From positions 12,732,011 to 12,796,010 of the forward strand of contig NC_088210.1 of the NCBI RefSeq assembly GCF_037126465.1: a stretch of 64,000 nt of DNA. The letters are read 5' to 3'. Of this stretch, positions 1-7,674 are shown piece by piece. This stretch comes from Ornithodoros turicata. Taxonomy: Eukaryota; Arthropoda; Arachnida; Ixodida; Argasidae. A program made the translations under genes and the position numbers. The notes beneath the pieces were generated by a model that was given only the letters and a program-made list of their open reading frames with translations, did no database searches and was not told where the DNA came from. Every line of letters begins with the position of its first letter. Position 1 is the first letter of the stretch.

Positions 1-1239
1 TGGCGTACTGCGTACTTAGCAGACGACACTTCGCAGACGACACCGTCAGCGTCTTTCCTGTCGTCTGCTACAGAATATCTTGTGACTGTGTTGCCAAATA
101 TTCCCCACTGTTAGCAGTGTACGTGAACATTGGACGTTGAGCGCTCGCGCTCAGAAGACTACGATATTTTTCGCGTCTTCCGCTTCTGCAGGGAATGTCG
201 CTCGAGCGAGTACACGGTTAAGGTCACGTGTGCGTTGACGTCTGTTGTGACGTGTGGCCAGGATCTGTCCAGAATTGCATTGCGTTCACGCACGCAGCAC
301 GCTTTCGTCAATGATGCAATACATTGGAGAGTGCCCCTTGTGCTCTCCATAAGAACTCCCATAATACCTAGAAACCAAGCCAGCGAAGCGAGGCATCTCA
401 GCAAATGAGTCGCCATGATGGATGTGGTAGGCCTAGCGTATTATGAACGGTGTCTCCTACGAGTTCCGTTCGCGGTCCTCTCATGTCGCAGAACAAGGTT
501 TAAAGCGTACGATACACGCTCCTTACGGAATAGGACGCAATCCAATCGCACACATGAGAGCACACCAAACAATCACACTTCGCACACGGCGTGACATACG
601 ACGCCCAGCGGAAGCAAGCGCGACTTGGATTGGATTGGATACCATGGCGCCGAACGCACCTTCTATCCTCTCTCTTTATGATTTCTATGGTGCTCTGAGT
701 ATTCCCCGAAAAACAAGAGAAAGTCTAAAACATCCTCAACATCCTCACGGGATGTTGCTCCTGGGCATCGCGAACCATCGTTTCGAAGCACATCGTATAC
801 CCTCTCTGTTATTCTTGGTTTTTGGTTCGATTTCCAGTTCGGTTTGAAACTCTGATTACAATATCTGCAGTGCAAAATCATGTCTAACTGTTCTCTTCAA
901 TCTAATCCGCTCCCGTCCCACTCTAAAAGCTATCTCTGGACAACCTGCACATATCTTTCATGAATTCCCGAGTTTGAGAACTGAAATGTGAGTTGCCGCG
1001 AAGTCAGAGGATTACGTCGACGATAATGAAAAAATTCCCTCGCAGACTCTTCATATTATGCGGGAAACGTCTTCGCTTCGTTAAGTCTTAAAGGACACCG
1101 TTATTTGCCTAATGAGCGTCTGGTAAACTTCTCTTCCGTGCAGAGCACGAATAAGAAATAGCATAACAACATCAACTTGCAGAATCCATAAAGGACCCAG
1201 AAGGATGTTTCCCTAGCGTTGTAGCAGAAAAGCAGACCG
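1..1239. other. Unassigned sequence with GCAGACGACA motif
   Basis: No gene is supported. Open frames at 130-408 and 443-847 show no recognisable motif. The decamer GCAGACGACA occurs twice near the left edge (19-28 and 33-42) and inverted near 60. Very similar strings recur near 35930 and 58790, so this may be the edge of an unclassified dispersed repeat. Confidence 0.4.
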
Positions 1240-1284
1240 CCCAACCCAACCCAACCCAACCCAACCCAACCTAACCTAACCTAA
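1240..1284. repeat. Interstitial telomere-like (CCCAA/CCTAA)n block
   Basis: Tandem pentamers run CCCAA (about six units) and then CCTAA (three units). On the minus strand this reads TTAGG TTAGG then TTGGG. TTAGG is the standard arthropod telomere unit. The block is only about 45 bp and lies inside ordinary sequence, so it is an interstitial remnant and not a chromosome end. Confidence 0.75.
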
Positions 1285-1459
1285 ACGCGAAACGACCGGT
1301 AACAATGACTACACATACAAGAAATTGTGACACTTCCCTATAGGCTTGCTACGCAGATTAGCGTTTCAAAAGGGTTATCCGGCTTCTTTGCATCAGTGAG
1401 AGTCCAAGGAAACGCTGCAGGAAGGTTCACGTGGTTGAAACTTTGCGACATCGTGCCTG

Positions 1460-1655
1460 CACTCTAAAAACATGAATGACTTCACCGCATTGCAGGCCGT
1501 GCGCCAACCATTGCCACGAATGACAGGGTTATCGCTTGTGATTCGATGAGAGAGGGTGGCATACGCCATTTTGTGCAATTATCATATATCCATATTGACA
1601 CAAAAAGGCGTATGCCCCCCTCCGTCTAATCTTCGAATTAGAAGTGGTAGCCCTA
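1460..1655. mobile_element. Palindromic MITE, subfamily B, degraded
   Basis: Begins CACTCTAAAAAC and carries the subfamily-B arm (CACCGCATTGCA, GCGCCAACCATTGCCACGAA, GGGTTATCGC) and a core mirrored around 1570-1600. The right arm stops at ATTAGAAG and abuts the next palindrome at 1656. The intact subfamily-B copy for comparison is at 40545-40767. Confidence 0.6.
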
Positions 1656-1844
1656 CACTCTTAGAAATGAACTTCACCGCATAGCACGCTCCTGGCCAAC
1701 CATAACCTCGAATGATATCGTTATCTGCCTTGATTTGTTGAAAACAGGAGGCGTACGCCCTTTTTCTGACACGTATGCTGTTCATAATTTTCACGAAAAG
1801 GCGTACGTCTCCCGTATGCTATGCGGAAGTTCATTTTTAAGAGG
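1656..1844. mobile_element. Palindromic MITE, subfamily A, right arm deleted
   Basis: The left arm is complete from CACTCTTAGAAATGAACTTC through ATATCGTTATCTGCC and GAGGCGTACGCC. The right arm jumps from the core (AAAAGGCGTACG) straight to GGAAGTTCATTTTTAAGAG, losing about 60 bp. The left flank is TA. Followed directly by SINE-like sequence. Confidence 0.75.
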
Positions 1845-1852
1845 TTTTTTTT

Positions 1853-1938
1853 TGGCTATAGTCGTGACGATGCCCACTTGAGTGCGGCCAACAACGGCAA
1901 GCTACCTCGCCCCCCCCCCCCCTCATTTTTAAGAGTGC
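1853..1938 (-). mobile_element. SINE body fragment with C run
   Basis: GGCTATAGTCGTGACGATGC followed by a GTGCGGCCAACAACGGCAAG segment and a run of 14 C matches, in reverse orientation, the body of the G-run repeats at 28048, 43047 and 50637. It ends with TTTTTAAGAGTG, a MITE-like terminus. Confidence 0.55.
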
Positions 1939-1954
1939 ACTTGAAGCACTATTT

Positions 1955-2522
1955 CAGTCTCGTTCTCTCTTGCTTTTTCTTTAGGTATTTAAAACTGGAC
2001 ATCCATCTACGTCACGTAATATTGATGCCACCATTTACAAGTTCCACTCGGTTGTCCCGTTCACGTAATTACCTCTTGTGCCGAGTTAAAACTAACTATG
2101 GGAAACAAATGTTCAGTTTTACGTCATTCAGTCTGTGGAATTCATTACCTATCCATTTGAAAGACATTGCTTCATTTCATCGTTTCCGTCATGCCCCGAA
2201 GCATTATCTCTTGATGACGGTGGCTTAGTCACTGAGCGCTCTAGTTCACATCTACAGCTACCTCTTTAATCCCCGATTCTCATTCGTTCTTCTTTTTGTT
2301 CTTGTTTTCCGTTCCTTATCTTCTGTGTTTGTGAATTGCTGCATATATCACTTCAATTGCCAGTAGTTGTTGTTTTCATATTTGTTTCAGGCGTATTTTT
2401 CCTACGCGTTTTATTTAACCCTAGGTGGCCTCTCCTCCATAGCTCTGCTACGGGGCCCCCGTTGCTGTCATTGTACCTTGTATCTGCAATATCGGATTTG
2501 ATTTGATTTCATTTCATTTGAT
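1955..2522 (+). pseudogene. Non-LTR retrotransposon 3' end (ORF2 C-terminus plus 3' UTR)
   Basis: Frame 1821-2228 enters LINE-like protein after about residue 50. Residues resembling the extreme C-terminus of CR1/L2/RTE-type ORF2 proteins follow: an R-rich stretch, then SFTSFSLWNSLPIHLKDIAS, the usual 'SF...WNsLP' signature, then a stop at 2226-2228. About 290 bp of 3' UTR follows, ending in an imperfect TTTGATTTCATTTCATTTGA repeat that I take as the terminal tail. Reverse transcriptase and endonuclease are absent, so this is a 5'-truncated, non-functional copy. It is a different family from the tails that end in C runs. The clade call is tentative. Confidence 0.65.
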
Positions 2523-2527
2523 ACGCG

Positions 2528-2613
2528 GCGAAGTTCATTTCTAAGAGGGTGTCATTCGTGGCAATGGTTGGCGCACAGCGTGCAGCGCGGTGAAGTTATG
2601 TTTTTAGACTGTG
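2528..2613. mobile_element. Scrambled MITE subfamily B termini
   Basis: GAAGTTCATTTCTAAGAGGG is followed by TCATTCGTGGCAATGGTTGG and GCGGTGAAG, then TTTTTAGACTG. Two right-arm ends lie in the wrong order, so this is a rearranged relic. It abuts the LINE tail at 2522. Confidence 0.45.
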
Positions 2614-3394
2614 GCTACTGATGCCATTCTCACGTGTTTTTTTTTTTCCTTTTTCTTTTGTTATACACGATATATTGGGAGGCACGATACCGAGCAGATA
2701 TCCGATCAGACCTGCGCATACATCCCCAGCCTACGCGCTCTTCTAACAAGTCTGCATATTCTTCTTTAAACATCCATCAATCCACGGGCATTCTATTTTT
2801 AACGACGTCTTTCAAACTGAAAAATGCTTCCTGCGAGTTCGAATGCTGGAGCGCGGAGCCAAGAAAACGCCTTCTCCCTTGTCGATCTAAAAGATAAAGT
2901 GTCTCAAAAATGAGTGTTGCGAAAGCGCAGGAGCGCCACCCTGCGTCGTTTTGACAGGTGGCCCAGATGAAATTGGAAGTGTTTGGCGACGGCGCATTTT
3001 CACATCCGCCAACTGTCATACTTTGTGCGCCTGGAAGCATTCCAGGCGAGCTTCCGTTCTATCTCTTGATGCGCGTTCCTTGTTGCAGCGCGAGGCGTTT
3101 TGTTTTGCGCGCCGCACTTGTAACGTGTAGTGGGGTGGTAGGCATAGGCAGGATGTTCTTTTCTTTTTCTTTTTATTGTGTTGTGACTCGCGCCTTCAAA
3201 TATGCGCGTTCGCTACGAGGGGCACACGTGACTTGCTTTCGAGAGGCTACGGAGTGTTTTTTTTTTTTTTTCTTGGCAATCGGAAGAGCGACCGCGATTT
3301 TAGCTTTTGAGTCTGAACGGAGGGAATCTGAGACAAATGGGTGTTGTTGTTGTTGTTGTTCTCTCAATGTTGTTCTACGAGAGTTAGCTCCGCT
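2614..3394. other. No supported gene
   Basis: Contains T homopolymers (near 2636 and 3257) and a TGTTGTTGTTG run at 3340-3360. Open frames on both strands across 2777-3443 are low complexity or unrecognisable. Confidence 0.4.
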
Positions 3395-3490
3395 CGGGGC
3401 CTGTTGCTACCACCCTCGGCCGGGATCGAAGCCGCGATCTTGAGCTCAGCAAGCCAGCAAGTTATCGACTGGGCTACCGAGGACGGTGAG
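3395..3490 (-). mobile_element. tRNA-derived SINE head (Pol III boxes)
   Basis: Read on the minus strand, GGTAGCCCAGTCGATAAC resembles a Pol III A box, and GCTTCGATCCC, about 40 bp further, matches a B box (consensus GGTTCGANTCC). The spacing and the A-to-B order are those of a tRNA-like promoter. No clean cloverleaf can be drawn, so I call it a SINE head and not a tRNA gene. Confidence 0.5.
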
Positions 3491-3729
3491 GGCTCTCTGG
3501 GTGGGTGGACTTTCAAACTACGGAGCCTATATATGATCCAGAGTGAGATCAGGGACAAGCTGGCAGTCGGAGTTGGCGCCACTAGACAGCCGGCCTTTCA
3601 GTGTCCTCAATCTACTTGGGTTGCCCAAGTCAGACAATCAAGGGTTCCGCGCGTTGTAAAATATTTCCGGGACCACAAGACAGATATTCAAGCTCTCGAA
3701 GAAAGTAAAACGTACAGCGGGAATCCCGC

Positions 3730-3815
3730 TTTTTTTTTTTTTGGAATAGCAAGCCGGCTCTTTGCCTGGCTAACCTTTCCTTTCATTTTTTCTTAATAAA
3801 CATATCCCCCCCCCC
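3730..3815 (+). mobile_element. LINE 3' tail ending in AATAAA-CATAT-C(n)
   Basis: Carries the core GGAATAGCAAGCCGG, then TGGCTAACCTTTCC, a T-rich stretch, AATAAACATAT and a run of C. The same order occurs about 15 more times on both strands in this window. Here no ORF2 remnant precedes it. The family is attached to LINE ORF2 C-termini at 14826 and 46898, so I read it as a non-LTR 3' UTR. Confidence 0.7.
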
Positions 3816-3837
3816 GCACTCGCTTGAGATATCCCGC

Positions 3838-3942
3838 GCTTCCCTTCCCTTCCCTTCTTTTCCTTTTCTTTCCTTCCCCTTTTCTCCTTTTTCTTCTCCT
3901 TTCCTTTTCCTTTTCTTTTCTTCCCCCATTTTCCATTCTTTT
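3838..3942 (+). repeat. Polypyrimidine (TTCC/TTTTCC) tract
   Basis: About 105 bp almost free of purines, built from CCCTT, TTTTC and TTCC units. A similar tract comes before most copies of the GGAATAGCAAGCC tail (also before 15110, 47224 and 49437), so it is probably part of the same 3' UTR and not an independent microsatellite. Confidence 0.7.
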
Positions 3943-4025
3943 TTGGAATAGCAAGCCGACCTCCGTCTGGCTGACCTTTCCTTTCTTTTTTCTTGATAAA
4001 CATATCCCCCACCCCCACCCCCCCC
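3943..4025 (+). mobile_element. LINE 3' tail, second tandem copy
   Basis: GGAATAGCAAGCCGACCTCC, then CTGACCTTTCC, GATAAACATAT and a C-rich run broken by A. It lies 210 bp downstream of the copy at 3730 in the same direction. Confidence 0.7.
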
Positions 4026-4116
4026 ACACACACGATTTTCACTCATCCATTTTCTTTACCATCACTTCATCGTTAACCCGAGTCAACTGTAAGCGTATAC
4101 TACCGAGTAGTTTGGA

Positions 4117-4144
4117 CTAACATCTCCATTTTTTTCTTTTACCA
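4117..4144 (+). mobile_element. Tail of LINE family 'X', interrupted
   Basis: CTAACATCTCC then T7, CTTTT, ACC. The same string precedes (AATC)n at 39720 and 53382 and, inverted, at 60936. Here it is cut off by a LINE fragment and resumes at 4665, see the 14-bp duplication. Confidence 0.6.
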
Positions 4145-4664
4145 TGGAGGCTTCCCGCCAACGGACAACCGACATTCTTCCCCCCTCTATGTTGAGCAGA
4201 GTTGATCCAACGCTCGCTTTCCGCATGCCACGAAACACCTCTCGTCAAGATGCTGCATTAATCCACCGAATGCGCCTCGATGTGGCCTTTACAGCTCAGT
4301 GGCGTTACCGCTTGAGACAAGTTGACTCTCCCACCTGCTTCCCACTGTGGTGCTCTTGAGGATCTGGAGCATATTCTTCTTCATTGCCCTCACTACCAAC
4401 CTTCCCGAACCACACTCTCCGAGTCTCTCCGTCAGCTGGACTCTCGCCCTTTCTCCCTATCGAAATTGCTTGGTCCCTGGCCCAATCCAGCCCAGCAACG
4501 CTCTGCGCTCAAAGCTCTTCTGACATTTCTGGACACCATCGGACTTCGATCGTTATTGTGAAGGGGCTCGTTATTTCATTCCCCCCATTCCAACCAGCAA
4601 TGGGGTAGAGTGTCGCCTGTGACGATGAAACTCCCCACTCTCCAAGGTCAAAAATAAGTTGTTG
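4145..4664 (+). pseudogene. 5'-truncated LINE ORF2 C-terminus
   Basis: Two overlapping frames (4144-4359 and 4322-4561) make up one ORF2 C-terminal region split by a frameshift around 4330-4350. The second carries CGALEDLEHILLHCPHY, then R, L and a DSRPFSLSKLLGPW block. The C-x2-C ... ED..H.LLHC pattern is the zinc-knuckle-like end of I/Jockey/R1-type ORF2 proteins. No RT or RNase H domain is present. The stop at 4559-4561 is followed by about 100 bp of 3' UTR. A 14-bp direct repeat flanks the segment (4131-4144 and 4665-4678), consistent with a target duplication. This is a dead copy. Confidence 0.7.
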
Positions 4665-4674
4665 TTTTTCTTTT

Positions 4675-4723
<49 letters not shown>
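4665..4723 (+). repeat. (AATC)n tail of LINE family X
   Basis: TTTTTCTTTTACC repeats the sequence at 4131, then about eleven CAAT/AATC units run to 4723. The family X tails at 39720 and 53382 end in the same tetramer. Confidence 0.8.
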
Positions 4724-6349
4724 CTGTAACCGTTGTACAGTTAGCCAGTTTTACATTCGTGAAACCACAGCCTTCATATTATCATCTTTTCAATCCAGTG
4801 TAATCCAATCCAGGGACGAAGCGCGCGGGCGTGGGGGGGTGGAGGGGGGGGGGGGCTAGGAAAGGCTTACCCAGTGTGCAACTCTGTGACACCAACGATT
4901 CACAGTTGAGTTTGCCGTGCGCGGCAGCTCCGAACCGAACGCACGCTCGCAGTCGCCGGCTGCTGGAACATCTATCACTGTCAGGAACACTGTAGCACGA
5001 TAGCTGTTTGAAACATATCGCTAAGCCCTTTCTGCTATGTGGGGATTTTAACGTGTATACGTAAGCATTCTCTTGAGCAGTCCACATACACGGATTGAAA
5101 GTACATGCCTCGCGTCAGCGGCTTCGCTTCCTAGAATTATACATGACCACGAGCCCAGAATTCCATAACGGATGTCGCCACCAACTATACGAGCATTACC
5201 TCGCCAATTTCGAACGAGTGTTCCTTTGAGGGACATAATGGAGGAACATAATGAAGGTATAATGGAGTTCTTCCACCAGCTTGCCTGCATATACGCCATC
5301 TTGTCAGTTCCTTTTAGGAATGTGAATAACACTTCCTGTTAACACACTCTATATATGCCTACATGGATCACAAGTCCGATGAGAGGACTTCAGATGATGC
5401 CTTCGCTAAAGTGAAGAGGCGGCCGGCGTCTCATCCCTTCTGACGAGATCGAACGTTGGAAATCCGAAGCGTGGAATTCCTAGGTGGCTACCCCACGATC
5501 AGGAAGGTGTTTGTACAACATAGCACCGCCATTTCGTCATCTGCTTCAGCTGAAGGAGTGGTACTCATTATAAAGTTTTCTGGCGAAGGAATGGCAAAAG
5601 AAATGGCGTTACTTGTCAGAAGTAATGGCGTTAGTAACGCATGACCGACCACACAAAAGTAATGAGTGACGAAGTACGTTAAGTCTTGAAGTAATGTGTA
5701 ACGGCGGTGCATTACACAAAATAAAAGTAATTTTCCCCACCTCATGCTTCGGAGATACGTAAGTAGAATCAGGTCGATAGTTTCCCGGGTTTCGCGCGAT
5801 ACGGATTTGTCAACACCTTTGTGCGAACTGAATTGCGAAGAGACATCTACCCGAGAAACGTCATCATGACGTTGGTAGACTGACTGAAGCCGACAAATTG
5901 GAAGGGGAGAGCTGGGTTCCACGAATGGGCTCTCGTTTGCTGCCTCCTACTGAAAGAAAAGTAGGACCGAAGGATGCGTCCCATTCAAGGACCGTCATAA
6001 TACCCTCAAGACCGTGGCTTTCGGGCGCAACCTTGTTCTCCCCTGTAGCTTCGAGCGTATAGTTCAAGTCTACCAAATTGGTGGCGCTGTCGAAGACTAT
6101 GACGTCATTTGTTTACAAACAGGGAGAGGTCTGTTGAATAAGAGACCGCTCAGCGAAAACATTTAGCATGGCAACTTTTTGATGAATTAAAGGGAAGGTT
6201 TTTCCCTAGCATTATTGCAATTAATTAACATGTGCAATTTCGCTCTCCAGAGTTTAACGAATGTTTTCGTGAAAGCCGGCGGCAAGCCCGCATCCACGTG
6301 GAGGAGTCACCAGGAGAATGTCTTTATGACATCACCTGATGGCTCCATG
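4724..6349. other. No supported gene; repeat remnants
   Basis: A G-rich stretch lies at 4829-4855. At 5590-5740, GTAATGGCGTTA-type repeats in both directions (GGCGTTACTTGTC, GTAATGGCGTTAGTAACGC, GTAATGTGTAACGG) resemble hAT subterminal repeats, but I find no terminal inverted repeats. Open frames at 4782-5087, 5048-5332, 5488-5922 and 5864-6076 (all minus) carry no recognisable domain. Confidence 0.4.
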
Positions 6350-6354
6350 ACGGT
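6350..6354. repeat. Target site duplication, left (ACGGT)
   Basis: ACGGT directly precedes the 5' LTR and is repeated directly after the 3' LTR at 13067-13071. A 5-bp duplication is normal for Ty3/gypsy-class integrases. Confidence 0.9.
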
Positions 6355-6717
6355 TGTAAAGGATTGAGTTGTGTTTGCATGACCATTATGAGAATTTGTA
6401 TGAGAGAAGTATGTTATATTTGCCCAAATTGTAACATCTGGCATCATCCGCCCACGTCTGGTGTTGTTGGGGTATGTTTGCCCATTTTCCTAACGAGCCT
6501 GCGACGAAGGTTGACCCGACTGGTAATGTCAGTGGGGAAAGGGAAAGGGAGTGGCATCGTTGCAGGTGCAGGGGAGCTGGGGTCCTCCAGGCAACTCGAT
6601 CCGTCGCGACGGCCATAAATCTGGGTTCTGGCGCCGGAGACATGCACTGACCGAAGTTAGGTCGTGCACGGGTTGACACCTCGAAACGTTGGTCGTAAAT
6701 CGCGTGGAGAGAGTGTG

Positions 6718-6800
6718 CAATCGGGCGGTTCAGGTCTGGACAAGTATTTAAACTGGGCCAACCACGAGTTGTAACCCTTTGAACCCAGGCCGCCCGATTG
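6718..6800 (+). promoter_or_regulatory. LTR core promoter within an inverted repeat
   Basis: TATTTAAA at 6745-6752 is the best TATA-type box in the LTR. It sits between CAATCGGGCGG (6718-6728) and its exact complement CCGCCCGATTG (6790-6800). Transcription would be expected to start about 25-30 bp after the box, near 6775, inside the potential hairpin. The promoter role is inferred. Confidence 0.5.
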
Positions 6801-6951
6801 GAAGCCTTCAGCGGGGGTGGTGGCCCTATCTGTCACCCTTTTAAGCGGCCGCAGCGACGGAGAGAGGACTGGGAGCCGGACTTCGGAACATGTAACATCG
6901 AGTCCAGTGTGTAAATCTTGTAAATATCCCTATGTACCATAGTCTCCAGTG

Positions 6952-6987
6952 AATAAAGCCCGTATCACCGTCATCTGAGTCGGGCTT
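6952..6987 (+). promoter_or_regulatory. Poly(A) signal with overlapping hairpin (5' LTR)
   Basis: AATAAA at 6952-6957 overlaps the left arm of a hairpin: AAGCCCG (6956-6962) pairs with CGGGCTT (6981-6987) around an 18-nt loop. In the 3' LTR the equivalent signal is at 12870. A hairpin over AATAAA could modulate the use of the upstream copy; that role is inference. Confidence 0.55.
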
Positions 6988-7147
6988 CAATCAGTGCCTA
7001 TCGAGCAGATTCCGAATCATCCCTTCATCGAACTCGGAGCGGCGGAGAAGGATTTGGACACTTCGTGCACATCATCATCGCCCATCCGTCCCCCGCCACT
7101 CGGGACGAGAAGAACAGACAACAACAACATCGAGTTCGAGTTTTTAC

Positions 7148-7165
7148 TGGCGCAGTCGGCAGGAT
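7148..7165 (+). promoter_or_regulatory. Primer binding site, complementary to tRNA-Ser 3' end
   Basis: TGGCGCAGTCGGCAGGAT is complementary to a tRNA ending ...CGACTGC-G-CCA, the acceptor arm of insect-type serine tRNAs with 5' GCAGTCG. The first T is also the last base of the LTR, so there is no spacer. A serine primer is shared with Mag-like and some other gypsy groups. Confidence 0.8.
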
Positions 7166-7674
7166 CTGCTCTTGGGTGGTCACTGGGTGAACTTGGTACT
7201 CGGAACGGGAAGAAAGCGCCCGAGGGATATTCATCAAGGCCGGCGGACGCTCATCGCTGAGGAGCTGGGGAAAGCGCTTCGGGACAGAAGCAGGAAGCCG
7301 AAGGGAGGTTGCGGTGACCATTGTGTGGTCACGGAGGAAGTTTGGACGCGGAAGGTTGTTCAACGGGACCCCCTGCGTGGGCAAGGGATGCAACTGCACC
7401 AACGGCGCCCCGAGGCAACAGTGATGAACTACAGCGTGTAACAGACCCAGGAAGGCGAAGCACCGTCGTAGCGGCAGCATCGCCGGGGCATTGTAGTGCC
7501 GAACTGTCTGTGTTGCAGCATAGACATTGAGCTTTAAAGCGAAGCCGTCGACAGGTCGAGAAGAAGTGTCGCAGCCAGAGCGGATACGACCATTGGCGAG
7601 GTAGGAGGTCTTTTGCATACACCTCAGGGTCCAATGCGCAGATAGGGATACCTATAGTAGTAGGATTTCTATGC
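7166..7674 (+). other. Retrotransposon leader with overlapping uORF
   Basis: About 510 bp between the primer site and gag, presumably holding packaging and dimerisation signals that I cannot identify. The last bases form ATGCATG: an ATG at 7671 opens a 5-codon frame ending TAG at 7686-7688, and the gag-pol ATG follows at 7675 in another frame. Other ATGs occur upstream (for example 6994 and 7172), so scanning to 7675 may need reinitiation or leaky scanning. Confidence 0.6.

Larger units (their letters stand above)
6355..7148 (+). repeat. 5' LTR (794 bp)
   Basis: Begins TGTAAAGG and ends GTTTTTACT, a short imperfect terminal inverted repeat (TGTAAA / TTTTAC). It lacks the textbook CA end. It carries a TATTTAAA box at 6745, an AATAAA at 6952 and two short inverted repeats around them. 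U3 is about 6355-6775, R about 6775-6975 and U5 the remainder; the U3/R/U5 borders are inferred from the two signals. Confidence 0.95.

Noticed and set aside
3770..4120. Lysine/glycine-rich or phenylalanine-rich proteins on both strands
   Set aside because: Translations of the polypyrimidine tract and C runs; low complexity in all frames.
6364..6618. LTR-encoded proteins (also 12282-12536)
   Set aside because: Duplicate frames within identical LTRs, no domain, and lying mostly in U3, upstream of the expected transcript start.
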